Notes under the pieces: model-generated
Database searches by the model: none
The model's input: only the letters and a program-made list of their open reading frames with translations
Told to the model about the DNA's origin: nothing
Made by a program: the position numbers and the translations under genes
DNA from: Agromyces albus
Lineage (GTDB): Bacteria; Actinomycetota; Actinomycetes; Actinomycetales; Microbacteriaceae
DNA: 41,333 nucleotides
Assembly (NCBI RefSeq): GCF_004134825.1
Contig: NZ_SDPN01000038.1
Span: 1 to 41,333 of the forward strand
Reading direction: 5' to 3'
Shown here: one piece after another, positions 1 through 11,021 of the stretch
Layout of the letters: every line of letters begins with the position of its first letter
Position numbering within the stretch: the first letter of the stretch is position 1

Positions 1-756
1 GTCGCGGTCGCGCACGACGGCGCCCTCGCCGCGCACCGCCTCGGAGATGAGCGGCGTGCCCGGTGCCGCGAGCGCGGTCGGGTGGAACTGGGTGAACTCG
101 AGGTCGGCGACGAGCGCGCCGGCGCGCCAGGCCGCCGCGACGCCGTCGCCGGTGGCCACCACGGGATTCGTGGTGTGCCGGTAGAGGCATCCGCTGCCGC
201 CGGTCGCGAGCACGACGACGTCGGCCCGGCTCTCGACGATGGTTCCGGATGCCTCGAGCAGTTTCGCTCCCGTCACCCGCCCGCGCTCGACGACGAGGTC
301 GACGAGCATCGTGCCCTCGTCGATCCGCACGGCGCGGCGGCGCACGGTGGCGACGAGCGCCGACTCGATCGCCGAACCCGTGGCGTCGCCGCCGGCGTGC
401 ATGACGCGGGCGCGGGAGTGCGCGGCCTCGAGCCCGCGGGAGAGCCCGGACTCGTCGCGGTCGAACTCGACGCCGAAGCGGATGAGGTCTCGGACCCGTG
501 CGGGGCCCTCTGTGCAGAGCACGTGCACGGCAGCGGGATCGGCGAGGCCCGCGCCCGCTTCCATCGTGTCGGCGAAGTGCCGCTGCGCCGAGTCGTCGGG
601 GAAGAGCGCCGCGGCGATGCCGCCTTGCGCATAGCGGGTGTTGCCCTCGGCGAGCTCCGCTTTCGTGACGAGCTCCACCGTGTGCCCGGCATCCGTGGCC
701 TTCACCGCCGTCCAGAGTCCGGCGATGCCGCCGCCGATGACGAGCACGCGTGCCAT
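1..756 (-). CDS. nadB: L-aspartate oxidase NadB (N-terminal 252 residues, cut by window edge)
   Basis: Flavoenzyme that oxidises L-aspartate to iminoaspartate, the first step of de novo NAD synthesis; NadA uses the product. The N-terminus carries the FAD dinucleotide-binding motif (VLVIGGGIAGLWTA, residues 4-17), followed by the NTRYAQGGIAAAL segment typical of the succinate dehydrogenase/fumarate reductase flavoprotein fold. QFHPT with a candidate substrate-binding His near residue 225 and the following LISEAVRGEGA segment match NadB. The ATG is one base past the nadA stop, so it is translated directly after nadA. The C-terminal half, with the helical domain, lies outside the window. The partner and the order nrtR-nadA-nadB make the assignment firm over related flavoproteins. 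Confidence 0.93.
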   Translation of the reverse strand, partial: MARVLVIGGGIAGLWTAVKATDAGHTVELVTKAELAEGNTRYAQGGIAAALFPDDSAQRHFADTMEAGAGLADPAAVHVLCTEGPARVRDLIRFGVEFDRDESGLSRGLEAAHSRARVMHAGGDATGSAIESALVATVRRRAVRIDEGTMLVDLVVERGRVTGAKLLEASGTIVESRADVVVLATGGSGCLYRHTTNPVVATGDGVAAAWRAGALVADLEFTQFHPTALAAPGTPLISEAVRGEGAVVRDRD

Positions 757-757
757 G

Positions 758-2107
758 TCAGGCCCCCGTGCTCGCTGCGCCGACGACCGCGGCCGGCGGC
801 TTCGCCGCGAGCATGCGCTCGAGCGCGAGTCGCGCCGGGTCGGCCACCGCCTCGGGCACCGTGATGCGATTGACGACGCGGCCCGCGACGAGCTCTTCGA
901 GCACCCACGCGAGGTAGCCCGGGTGGATGCGGTACATCGTCGAGCACGGGCACACGACGGGGTCGAGGCAGAAGATCGTGTGCTGCGGGTACTCGGCGGC
1001 GAGGCGCTGCACGAGGTTGATCTCGGTGCCGATCGCGAAGGTCGAGCCGGCGGGGGCGGCCTGGATGGCCTTCACGATGAAGTCCGTCGAGCCCGCGGCA
1101 TCCGCGGCGTCGACGACCGGCATGGGGCACTCGGGGTGCACGATGACCTGCACGCCGGGGTGGGTCTCACGGGCCGCGGCGATCTGGTCGACCGTGAAGC
1201 GCTTGTGCACTGAGCAGAACCCGTGCCAGAGGATGACGCGGGCGTCTTCGAGCTCGTCGGCGGTGTTGCCGCCGAGCGGCTTGCGCGGGTTCCACATCGG
1301 CATCTGCTCGAGCGGCACGCCCATCGCCTTCGCGGTGTTCCGGCCGAGGTGCTGGTCGGGGAAGAAGAGCACCCGCTGCCCGCGCTCGAACGCCCACTCG
1401 AGCACGGTCTTCGCGTTCGACGACGTGCAGACGATGCCGCCGTTGCGGCCCACGAAGCCCTTGAGTGCGGCCGAGGAGTTCATGTACGTGACGGGGATGA
1501 CGGGCACTCGACCGTCGGCGTCGACCGCGGCGAGGTCGCCGTACACCGACTCGAGCTGCTCCCAGCACTCCTCGACGCTCGACTCGTCGGCCATGTCGGC
1601 CATCGAGCAACCCGCGGCGAGGTTCGGCAGGATGACGGCCTGGTCGGGCGTCGAGAGCAGGTCGGCGGTCTCGGCCATGAAGTGCACGCCGCAGAACACG
1701 ATGGCCTCGGCGTCGGGCCGGGTCAGCGCGGCGTTCGCGAGCTGGAAGGAATCACCCACGAAGTCGGCGTGCTCGATGACCTCGTCGCGCTGGTAGAAGT
1801 GGCCGAGCACGACGACGCGGTCGCCGAGCGTCGCCTTCGCGGCGAGGATGCGGTCGTGCAGCTCGGCGTCGCTCGCCGTGCGGTACGCCTCGGGCAGCGC
1901 GCCCTGGCGCGGCGAGCCCGTGGGGATGACGTCGCCCATAGACGATCCGGGGCCGTAGCCGGCGGGGCCGCGGTCGAACTCCCAGGGCCCCTTCGCGAGT
2001 TCGGGAGAACAGGTCTCGCCACCGCTCGCGCCTTTCGTGATCAGGCGGATCGAGCGGTCGACGGATGCCGCGGCGCGCACGTCGCTGGCGGGAGGGGCGA
2101 TGGTCAT
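758..2107 (-). CDS. nadA: quinolinate synthase NadA
   Basis: Condenses iminoaspartate with dihydroxyacetone phosphate to quinolinate using a [4Fe-4S] cluster. The 449-residue protein shows the NadA landmarks VVLGHFYQRDEV (about 99-110), FCGVHFMAETA with Cys139, MNSSAALKG, FFPDQHLGRN, WHGFCSVH with Cys298 and DPVVCPCSTM with Cys386/Cys388. By comparison with NadA from other bacteria, Cys139, Cys298 and one of the last pair are the cluster ligands. It is longer than the roughly 350-residue E. coli form because of an extra N-terminal stretch of about 75 residues. The ATG overlaps the TGA of the upstream nrtR gene (ATGA), so translation is coupled. An upstream extension of this reading frame exists but only overlaps nrtR and was rejected. 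Confidence 0.96.
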   Translation of the reverse strand: MTIAPPASDVRAAASVDRSIRLITKGASGGETCSPELAKGPWEFDRGPAGYGPGSSMGDVIPTGSPRQGALPEAYRTASDAELHDRILAAKATLGDRVVVLGHFYQRDEVIEHADFVGDSFQLANAALTRPDAEAIVFCGVHFMAETADLLSTPDQAVILPNLAAGCSMADMADESSVEECWEQLESVYGDLAAVDADGRVPVIPVTYMNSSAALKGFVGRNGGIVCTSSNAKTVLEWAFERGQRVLFFPDQHLGRNTAKAMGVPLEQMPMWNPRKPLGGNTADELEDARVILWHGFCSVHKRFTVDQIAAARETHPGVQVIVHPECPMPVVDAADAAGSTDFIVKAIQAAPAGSTFAIGTEINLVQRLAAEYPQHTIFCLDPVVCPCSTMYRIHPGYLAWVLEELVAGRVVNRITVPEAVADPARLALERMLAAKPPAAVVGAASTGA

Positions 2108-2820
2108 GACGCGTTCCTCGTTCGGGTGGGGTGGTGGATCGGATCGCCGCCGCGCGCGGACGCGGTGTCGAAGCGGTAGAGGGCCGGGGGCCGGTGCGGA
2201 GTGCCGGCGAGCCGTTGGCCGGTGTCGACGAGGGTGCCCGACGCCTCCATCGTGCGGCGGAAGTTGGCGGGATCGAGCCTCGTGCGAAGCACGGCCTCGT
2301 GCACGCCGCGGAGCTCGGCCATCGTGAAGGTCTCGCCGAGGAGTGCGTGCGCGATGCGCGAGTACTGGAGTTTGGTGCGGAGCCGCCAGAGGGCGTACTC
2401 GAGGATCTCGAGGTGGTCGAACGCGAGCTCGGGCAGGTCGTCTTCGTCGAACCAGCACACGTTCTCGTCGCTGACGGCGCGTTCGACCTCGTCGGAGTGC
2501 ACGAGCGCCCAGTACACAACGGAGACGACGCGCTCGTCGGGGGAGCGGTCGGGCGCTCCGAAGGTGTAGAGCTGTTCGAGGTAGGTCGGCGCGAGACCCG
2601 TGGTCTCGTTGAGCGTGCGGCCCGCGGCCTCGTCGAGTCCTTCGTCGACGGGGAGCCATCCGCCGGGGAGGGCCCAGCGCCCGGCGCCCGGCTCACGGAG
2701 TCGGCGCACGAGGGGGATCCGGAGGCTCGGCGCGGCGGCGCCCGCGTCGGGGCTGAGCGCGAAGATGACGGTCGAGACCGCGAGACGCGCCTGCGCGCCT
2801 GCTTCACCGGGTCGTGGCAT
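2104..2820 (-). CDS. nrtR: NrtR-type Nudix regulator of NAD synthesis
   Basis: Likely transcriptional repressor of the nad genes: an N-terminal Nudix domain (about 13-135) that senses an NAD-related metabolite, joined to a C-terminal winged helix (about 145-215). The Nudix box region, residues 54-76, is degenerate: the first Gly and Glu are present (GWLPVDE), but the REUxEE core reads RTLNET, so two catalytic Glu positions are lost. Loss of hydrolysis is a known feature of many NrtR regulators. The C-terminal segment LQYSRIAHALLGETFTMAELRGVHEAVL is typical of the family's DNA-binding part. A strong AGGAGGTG ribosome site (2825-2832) precedes the ATG. It overlaps nadA by 4 bases and is the first gene of the operon. 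Regulation of nadAB is inferred from family and context. Confidence 0.88.
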   Translation of the reverse strand: MPRPGEAGAQARLAVSTVIFALSPDAGAAAPSLRIPLVRRLREPGAGRWALPGGWLPVDEGLDEAAGRTLNETTGLAPTYLEQLYTFGAPDRSPDERVVSVVYWALVHSDEVERAVSDENVCWFDEDDLPELAFDHLEILEYALWRLRTKLQYSRIAHALLGETFTMAELRGVHEAVLRTRLDPANFRRTMEASGTLVDTGQRLAGTPHRPPALYRFDTASARGGDPIHHPTRTRNAS

Positions 2821-2842
2821 CCGTCACCTCCTGCTCGAGGGC

Positions 2843-2865
2843 CTTCGAGTCGGATCGACTCGAAG
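2843..2865. promoter_or_regulatory. palindrome over the nrtR promoter, candidate NrtR operator
   Basis: Perfect 9-bp inverted repeat (cttcgagtc, 5-bp spacer, gactcgaag) lying between the nrtR ribosome-binding site and a minus-strand -10-like hexamer CATACT (2869-2864). The predicted transcription start falls inside the palindrome, which suits an autorepressor operator. No binding motif for this family was matched; the role is inferred from position and symmetry. Confidence 0.5.
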
Positions 2866-3069
2866 TATGGTGACAGCTTACAGTCATCCTGACCTGAACG
2901 CGAATCGCGTGACTGCGTGTGCCCCTGATGAGGGATTGCACCGGCTATGGCTGCGTACTACCACTGATGTGCAAGGGAGCCCACGACGCGAGCATGGGTC
3001 TGGGCCTGCGTCTGAAGGTCTACCGCGGGCACCCGAACCCGAAGTGCCGCCTTACCCGAGAGGTGTCCC

Positions 3070-3552
3070 ATGCGAAAACTGTTCCTGACCGTCGCCGTGC
3101 TCTTCACGGTAGCCGTCGTCCTCCAGCTGTACTTCGCCGCCGTCGGCGTCTTCTCGAACCCCGAAGACGAGCTCTTCTCCTGGCACGGCACGAACGGCCG
3201 CATCGTGCTGCCGATCCTCGCGATCCTGCTCATCGTCAGCGCCGCCCTCGCGCGGGCCGGCAAGCGCACGGTCTGGCTCAGTGTGCTGCCGCTCGTGCTC
3301 ATCCTCTTCCAGACGGTGCTGTTCATCATCACGGGCGCGATCTTCGGGCTCGGCCCCGACAGCCACGCCAGCCCGCCGCTGGCCGCCACGCTGCTCCTCT
3401 CGCTCCACGCGGTGAACGGCACGGCCATCCTGCTCCTCGGCGTGCTGCTCGTGGTGCGGGCCCGGCGCCTGGTTCGCGACGGGGTGCCCGTCACGGCCGG
3501 CAGGCCGGTGGCCGAGGCGGAAGAAGCCCCCGCTGCGACGCCGAGAGCCTGA
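3070..3552 (+). CDS. small four-helix membrane protein, DUF6220-like
   Basis: A 160-residue integral membrane protein with four hydrophobic segments (about 4-26, 45-62, 68-93 and 104-129) and a short polar C-terminal tail rich in Ala and Glu. The first and fourth helices border a repeated motif, SWHGTNG (His39) and LHAVNG (His113), so the protein looks like a duplicated two-helix unit with one conserved His in each half; His pairs of this kind often bind haem or metal, but that is inference. I believe it belongs to the DUF6220 family. The next gene, 60 bases downstream on the same strand, is a membrane-anchored multicopper oxidase, so the two may act together. The ATG follows a GAGAGG site. 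The 204-bp stretch upstream shows no convincing promoter. Confidence 0.72.
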   Translation: MRKLFLTVAVLFTVAVVLQLYFAAVGVFSNPEDELFSWHGTNGRIVLPILAILLIVSAALARAGKRTVWLSVLPLVLILFQTVLFIITGAIFGLGPDSHASPPLAATLLLSLHAVNGTAILLLGVLLVVRARRLVRDGVPVTAGRPVAEAEEAPAATPRA

Positions 3553-3612
3553 TCCGTCGGGGGCACCACACCATCCCATGCAACGCACCATCGGAGCAGT
3601 GAAACGGGTGCG

Positions 3613-5550
3613 ATGACCACCACGGCCCTCCTCCTGCTGCAGTCGCTCGCCGGCATCGCCGGTGCAGGGCTCTGGCTCGCTGCGGGCTTCAGTGCGGGAT
3701 CGCCGGCGGCCCGACCGAGCCGGCGAGAGCGGATGACGGTGCTCGCGCTCGCCGCGGGCGGCACGGTCGCGCTCGCTGCAGCCGCCGCCATGACGATTGT
3801 GCTCGCCGGGCACGGGTGGTGGTTCGCCGGGGAGAAGGTCACCGTCGGCCTGCCCCTCACCCTCGTCGGGCTCGTGGCGAGCGGGGCGGGCATCGTCTGG
3901 TGGCTTCGCGGCGGCCGGGTGCTCCTCGCTCGCACCCTCATGCTCGGCGGGGCGTATGCCATGATCGCGGCTGTCCTCGCCACGTGGCTCGTCGGATATC
4001 CGCCGCAGCCCGTCGCGACCGCCGTGCTCGCAGCCGCAGCGGCGCTCGCGACCGGCCTCACGTGGGCACTCCTCGGGCAGCGTGGTCGCCGGGTCGCGGC
4101 CGGCTTCGCAGGACTGCTCGCCGTGCTCCTCGTCGGCGGGGCCGGCTGGTCGTGGCTCTCCGACACAGCGGCGCCGACCATCGCGGCGTCAGGTCTACAC
4201 CTCCATGGAGCATCCGTGCCGACCGGCGGGGCGCCGGCCGTCCCCGTGACCGCGCTTCGCACCCCCGACGACGCGCCGGGCGAGCTGCACGCCGTCGAGC
4301 TGACCGCTGCCCGGCACCTGGTGACGCTCTCGTCGAGCGAGCGCGTCGAGGCATGGGGATTCGGCGGCGACGGTGTCGCCGGGCCGGAGCTCCGTGTCAC
4401 GGAGGGCGAGCTCGTGGAGGTCTCGCTCGTGAACCGCGACATCGACGACGGCGTGACGCTGCACTGGCACGGTTACGACGTGCCGAACGGCGAGGACGGC
4501 GTCGCCGGCGTGACGCAGGACGCCGTCGCCCCCGGCGAGCGCTTCACGTACCGCTTCAGTGCCGATGAGCCGGGCACGTACTGGTATCACACCCACCAAG
4601 CCGCGTCCGAGGGGGTGCGCCGCGGCCTCTACGGCATGCTCGTCGTCGAGCCCGAGGGCGGCGTCGCGGAGTCGCTCGACCTCGCCCTTCCGGTGCATCG
4701 CCTCGGCGGCGAGACCGTGATCGGCGCGACCGACGGGCTGCAGTCGTTCACCGCAGAAGAGGGCGAGTCGGTGCGGCTCCGAGTCGTCAACACCGAGCAG
4801 ACGCCGATCCGCGTGACGCTCGCCGGAGCGCCGTTCCGCGTCGCCGCGGTCGACGGCAGGGATCTCGCCGGGGGCGAGGCGGTCGAGCACCGGTCGGTTC
4901 GCCTCGGAGCCGGCGCGCGCGCCGACCTCGTGTTCACGATGCCCGCCGAGGCGGTGCGGTTCGAGACCGACCTCTCCGCGGCATCCGTCGTCGTCATCGC
5001 TCCGCCCGGCGTCGAGACCGACACCGGCGAGGACGCCCGATTGCCGCGCGAGGTGATCGAGGTGCCTGAGCTCGACCTGCTCGCCTATGGCGACGGTGCT
5101 CGACCCGAGCTCGGCCCGTTCACCGCGGAGGCCGAGCTGGTGCTCGACCGCCTCCCGAGGTTCGTCGGCGGCGCACCCGGCTACGCGTACGCCGTGAACG
5201 GGGCGGTGTTCCCGCACATCGCCCCGATCGAGGTGCGCGAGGGCGACGTGGTGAAGATCACGATCGCGAATCGCGGCTTCGACATGCACCCCATGCACGT
5301 GCACGGCCATCACGTGCTCGTGCTCTCCCGCGACGGCGTCGCCGCCACGGGCGCGCCGCTCTGGCTCGACACCGTCGACGTGCGCCCCGGCGAGGTCTGG
5401 GAGCTCGCACTCGTCGCCGACAATCCCGGCATCTGGATGGACCACTGCCACGACCTGTCGCACGCGGCCGCCGGGATGATGATGACGCTCGCCTATGAGG
5501 GCGTCACCACCGCGTTCGAGCACGACGCGCACGGCAACCGGCCCGAGTGA
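3613..5550 (+). CDS. multicopper oxidase with N-terminal six-helix membrane domain
   Basis: Residues 1-183 hold about six hydrophobic helices (near 5-27, 43-66, 77-98, 105-127, 133-154, 160-182); residues 235-635 are two or more cupredoxin domains that should sit outside the membrane. All copper sites are present: HWHG (His284, His286), HTH (His326, His328), HPMHVHGHH (His559, 562, 564) and HCHDLSHAAAGM (His611, Cys612, His613, His617, axial Met622). The pattern fits type 1 plus trinuclear copper, so oxidation of a metal ion or organic substrate with reduction of oxygen to water is expected; the substrate is unknown. There is no Tat or Sec signal; the membrane domain replaces it. It follows the DUF6220-like gene. 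Final residues are His-rich (EHDAHGN). The copper-oxidase call is firm; a nitrite reductase is less likely because the trinuclear-type C-terminal motif is complete. Confidence 0.93.
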   Translation: MTTTALLLLQSLAGIAGAGLWLAAGFSAGSPAARPSRRERMTVLALAAGGTVALAAAAAMTIVLAGHGWWFAGEKVTVGLPLTLVGLVASGAGIVWWLRGGRVLLARTLMLGGAYAMIAAVLATWLVGYPPQPVATAVLAAAAALATGLTWALLGQRGRRVAAGFAGLLAVLLVGGAGWSWLSDTAAPTIAASGLHLHGASVPTGGAPAVPVTALRTPDDAPGELHAVELTAARHLVTLSSSERVEAWGFGGDGVAGPELRVTEGELVEVSLVNRDIDDGVTLHWHGYDVPNGEDGVAGVTQDAVAPGERFTYRFSADEPGTYWYHTHQAASEGVRRGLYGMLVVEPEGGVAESLDLALPVHRLGGETVIGATDGLQSFTAEEGESVRLRVVNTEQTPIRVTLAGAPFRVAAVDGRDLAGGEAVEHRSVRLGAGARADLVFTMPAEAVRFETDLSAASVVVIAPPGVETDTGEDARLPREVIEVPELDLLAYGDGARPELGPFTAEAELVLDRLPRFVGGAPGYAYAVNGAVFPHIAPIEVREGDVVKITIANRGFDMHPMHVHGHHVLVLSRDGVAATGAPLWLDTVDVRPGEVWELALVADNPGIWMDHCHDLSHAAAGMMMTLAYEGVTTAFEHDAHGNRPE

Positions 5551-5596
5551 GCGCGTGACACTCGACGCCCGCCCGCCGAGGGGAGCCGCCGTCGGC

Positions 5597-5602
5597 TAGG
5601 AT
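5597..5602 (+). promoter_or_regulatory. -10-like element for the gcv operon
   Basis: TAGGAT sits 33 bases before the first P1 stem of the glycine riboswitch, placing a transcript start near 5609. No good -35 hexamer is visible at the usual spacing. Confidence 0.5.
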
Positions 5603-5634
5603 CGGCGGTACAACCTCACATCGGGCCATCGACG

Positions 5635-5831
5635 CATCGCGGGAGAGCCGGGCAGTTCTGCACCAGCAGGCGCTGACCGGCACCGAAGGAGCAAGCCTCC
5701 CCGCCAATCTCTCAGGTCGCACACCGCGATGAACAGGCCACTCTGAAAAGCGGATCGGGCATTCCCGCCACATCCCGCCGAAGGTGAAAGCGCGAACCAC
5801 GCGTGAAACTCTCAGGCTCATGACAGAGGGG
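5635..5831 (+). ncRNA. tandem glycine riboswitch (gcvT element)
   Basis: Two consecutive glycine aptamers lie between the promoter and gcvT. Aptamer 1 is closed by a 7-bp stem (catcgcg 5635-5641 with cgcgatg 5725-5731) and contains the family signature of a GGAGAG-type 5' side, ACCGAAGGAGCAAGCC and a CTCTCAGG 3' side. Aptamer 2 is closed by ctctg/cagag (5741-5745 with 5824-5828) and contains CGCCGAAGGTGAAAGC and AACTCTCAGGC. The linker between the two is very short, as in cooperative glycine switches. Known members sense glycine and turn on the cleavage system, which agrees with gcvT-gcvH-gcvP immediately downstream. The off/on mechanism here is probably at translation; see the finding on the ribosome site. 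Confidence 0.93.
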
Positions 5832-5880
5832 GAGTTCCCAGCGGCATCCGCCGACCGTCTTGCGACTCTGGAGAGCTCTC

Positions 5881-7029
5881 GTGACCGAACGACTCAGCCC
5901 CCTCGATGGGGTGCACCGCGCCGCGGGTGCCTCCTTCACCGACTTCGCCGGCTGGCAGATGCCCGTGCGCTACTCGAGCGATCTCGCCGAGCACCATGCC
6001 GTGCGCAACGCCGCCGGGATCTTCGACCTCTCCCATATGGGCGAGATCGTGCTCATCGGCCCCGAGTCGGCGGCGGCCCTCGACTTCGCGCTCGCCGGCA
6101 AGCTCTCGGCGATCGAGATCGGCCAGGCGAAGTACTCGTTGCTCCTCGCCGAAGACGGCGGCATCATCGACGACCTCGTCGTGTATCGCACGGGCGACGA
6201 CCGCTACATGGTCGTCGCGAACGCGTCGAACCGCGAGGTCGTCGCCGACGAGCTCCGCGCCCGGGCGGGCGGCTTCGACACCAACGTCTTCGACGAGAGC
6301 GACGACGTCGCGCTCATCGCCGTGCAGGGGCCGGCGTCGCGGGAGATTCTGCTCGCCACCCCCGGGTTCACGATCGAGAGCGGTCACCCCGATGGGGAGG
6401 ACGTGCCAGAGGCCCTCGCCTCGCTCCGCTACTACCGTGCGATCGCCGGCGCGTTCCGTGGTGAGCCGACGCTCATCGCCCGCACGGGCTACACGGGCGA
6501 AGACGGCTTCGAGCTCTACGTCGCCCCCGAGCACGCCACCGCACTCTGGGAGGCCCTCACCGAAGCAGGCGCCGCGCACGCCCTCGTGCCCGCCGGCCTC
6601 GCGAGCCGCGACACGCTGCGTCTCGAGGCGGGCATGCCGCTCTACGGCCACGAGCTCAATCGCGACATCCTTCCGGTGCAGGCCGGACTCGGCCGCGTCG
6701 TCGCGCTCTCGAAAGAAGGGGACTTCGTCGGCCGGGCCGCGATCGAGCACGGGCCGGCAGCGGATGCCCCGGTGCTCGTCGGTCTCGCCGCCGAGGGGCG
6801 TCGCGCGGGCCGCGCCGGCTACGAGGTCTTCGACGGCGATGGAGCGGATGCCGCGCGCGTCGGCGTCGTGACGAGCGGCGCGCTCTCGCCGACGCTCGGC
6901 CACCCGATCGCGATGGCGTTCGTGGCTCCGGATGCCGCGGAGACCGGCCGCGAGCTGTACCTCGACGTGCGGGGCACGCGCGTGCCGGCATCCGTCGTCG
7001 CCCTGCCCTTCTACAAGCGCAACGCCTGA
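5881..7029 (+). CDS. gcvT: glycine cleavage system T protein (aminomethyltransferase)
   Basis: Takes the methylamine group from lipoylated H protein, releases ammonia and makes 5,10-methylene-tetrahydrofolate. The 382-residue protein starts with the family pattern [24 protein letters not shown], then [28 protein letters not shown] and, later, the [12 protein letters not shown] segment. I chose the GTG at 5881 because GGAGAG (5870-5875) lies just upstream; a TTG at 5860 would add seven residues not seen in the family and lies upstream of the ribosome site. First gene of gcvT-gcvH-gcvP, controlled by the preceding glycine riboswitch. Confidence 0.96.
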   Translation: MTERLSPLDGVHRAAGASFTDFAGWQMPVRYSSDLAEHHAVRNAAGIFDLSHMGEIVLIGPESAAALDFALAGKLSAIEIGQAKYSLLLAEDGGIIDDLVVYRTGDDRYMVVANASNREVVADELRARAGGFDTNVFDESDDVALIAVQGPASREILLATPGFTIESGHPDGEDVPEALASLRYYRAIAGAFRGEPTLIARTGYTGEDGFELYVAPEHATALWEALTEAGAAHALVPAGLASRDTLRLEAGMPLYGHELNRDILPVQAGLGRVVALSKEGDFVGRAAIEHGPAADAPVLVGLAAEGRRAGRAGYEVFDGDGADAARVGVVTSGALSPTLGHPIAMAFVAPDAAETGRELYLDVRGTRVPASVVALPFYKRNA

Positions 7030-7069
7030 CCACCTTCACGCACGACCGACGAACCTCGAGGAGCATCCC

Positions 7070-7441
7070 ATGACCGACCAGACCGCCCTGCAGTACACGG
7101 AAGAACACGAGTGGATCCGGGTCGACGGCGACATCGCGACCATCGGCATCACCGACTACGCGGCCGAGAAGCTCGGCGACGTGGTCTACGTCGACCTTCC
7201 CGCTGCGGGCAGCACGGTCACCGCCGGCACCGTGATCGGCGAGATCGAGTCGACGAAGTCGGTCGGCGAGCTGTTCGCCCCCGTCGACGGCGAGATCGTC
7301 GAAGCGAACCAGGCGGTCGTCGACTCGCCCGAGCTCGTGAACAGCGACCCGTTCGGCGAGGGCTGGCTCATCAAGGTCTCGACGACGTCGCTGCCGAAGC
7401 TCCTCAGCCACGACGAGTACCGCGCGCTCACCGGCGAGTGA
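7070..7441 (+). CDS. gcvH: glycine cleavage system H protein (lipoyl carrier)
   Basis: Carries the aminomethyl group on a lipoyl arm between the P, T and L proteins. The 123 residues match the family in length; [20 protein letters not shown] includes the lipoylated Lys63, and the N-terminal [13 protein letters not shown] is diagnostic. GAGGAG at 7058-7063 is the ribosome site. It lies 40 bases after gcvT and 44 bases before gcvP. No lipoate synthesis gene and no L protein are encoded in this window. Confidence 0.97.
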   Translation: MTDQTALQYTEEHEWIRVDGDIATIGITDYAAEKLGDVVYVDLPAAGSTVTAGTVIGEIESTKSVGELFAPVDGEIVEANQAVVDSPELVNSDPFGEGWLIKVSTTSLPKLLSHDEYRALTGE

Positions 7442-7485
7442 CGCCGCCGCGCCCAACAGACCCGACCGACAGCAAAGGACCCACC

Positions 7486-10401
<2,916 letters not shown>

Positions 10402-10411
10402 CGAATCGGGC

Positions 10412-10927
10412 TCAGCCCAGGGTCCCGCCCCAGACTGCACGGGATCCCGAGTCGCCAATGAGCACGAGCAGTACGACCGTGCCGACACCGATGACGACGG
10501 ATGCCGCGGCGAGGCCGATCACGACGGCGCGGGCTGCGGTCGGCGACCCCTCGCGCATGCGTGCGTCGCCGAAGCGGAACCACGCCCATTGCGCCGCGGC
10601 GACGACGAAGAGCGCGATCGCCCAGGGCAGGAGCATCTCGCCGAGCTCCTGGTGACGCTCCACGGCGGGGATCGGGCCGATCACCTCGGCGAGCGTCTGG
10701 CCGGCGAGCACGGTGATCGGCACGAGCACGAGCACGACGAGCGCCCCGAGGGGCGTCACGATGCCGAGGCGCCGCCGTGCTGCGGGCCAGAAGGTGCCGA
10801 GGAGCAGCGCGAGTACTGTGAGCGGTGTGAGCACGACCACGGCGTGCACGATGAGCGGGTGGAGCGGAAGGCCCGCGACCTGGAGCACGTCTTCCGCTGC
10901 GATCTCGACGATGTGCGAAGCATCCAT
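10412..10927 (-). CDS. DUF2231-type four-helix membrane protein, ECF regulon member
   Basis: A 171-residue membrane protein with GLPLHPLIVHAVVVLTPLTVLALLLG near residue 15, the HPLxVH motif typical of DUF2231, and four hydrophobic segments in all. Its biochemical role is not known. It is divergent from the ECF sigma gene and carries on its own strand the same promoter (TGAACCG, 14 bases, TCGT) as the sigma operon and the lipoprotein at 12307, so it should belong to the regulon. The ATG at 10927 has no ribosome site; the predicted transcript start is only a few bases upstream, so the mRNA is nearly or fully leaderless. Its 3' end converges on gcvP. Confidence 0.8.
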   Translation of the reverse strand: MDASHIVEIAAEDVLQVAGLPLHPLIVHAVVVLTPLTVLALLLGTFWPAARRRLGIVTPLGALVVLVLVPITVLAGQTLAEVIGPIPAVERHQELGEMLLPWAIALFVVAAAQWAWFRFGDARMREGSPTAARAVVIGLAAASVVIGVGTVVLLVLIGDSGSRAVWGGTLG

Positions 10928-10936
10928 GATGAGGAC

Positions 10937-10961
10937 ACGAGGCGACGGCCCGCTCGGTTCA
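10937..10961 (-). promoter_or_regulatory. ECF-type promoter of the DUF2231 gene
   Basis: Minus strand: TGAACCG (10961-10955) and TCGT (10940-10937) separated by 14 bases, exactly as at the two other sites in this region. The start codon is nine bases past the TCGT. Confidence 0.75.
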
Positions 10962-10974
10962 CGAGTGCGCGGAA

Positions 10975-10999
10975 TGAACCGTTCGCCCCGCTGCCTCGT
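10975..10999 (+). promoter_or_regulatory. ECF-type promoter of the sigma/anti-sigma operon
   Basis: TGAACCGTT (10975-10983) as -35 and TCGT (10996-10999) as -10. It is back to back with the minus-strand copy, the two -35 elements being 13 bases apart. Implies positive autoregulation. Confidence 0.75.
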
Positions 11000-11021
11000 T
11001 GTGATCGGCAGGAGGTGACGG

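Noticed and set aside
758..2659. A 633-residue frame that would extend NadA upstream
   Set aside because: The extra part overlaps the in-frame nrtR gene and has no family similarity; ATG 2107 gives the ATGA overlap and expected N-terminus.
2895..2919. TGAAC with a GCGT downstream, resembling the ECF promoter
   Set aside because: Spacing is one base short, the CCGTT part is missing and it lies about 170 bases before the next gene.
5860..5880. TTG 5860 as the gcvT start
   Set aside because: It lies upstream of the ribosome site and adds residues not seen in the family.
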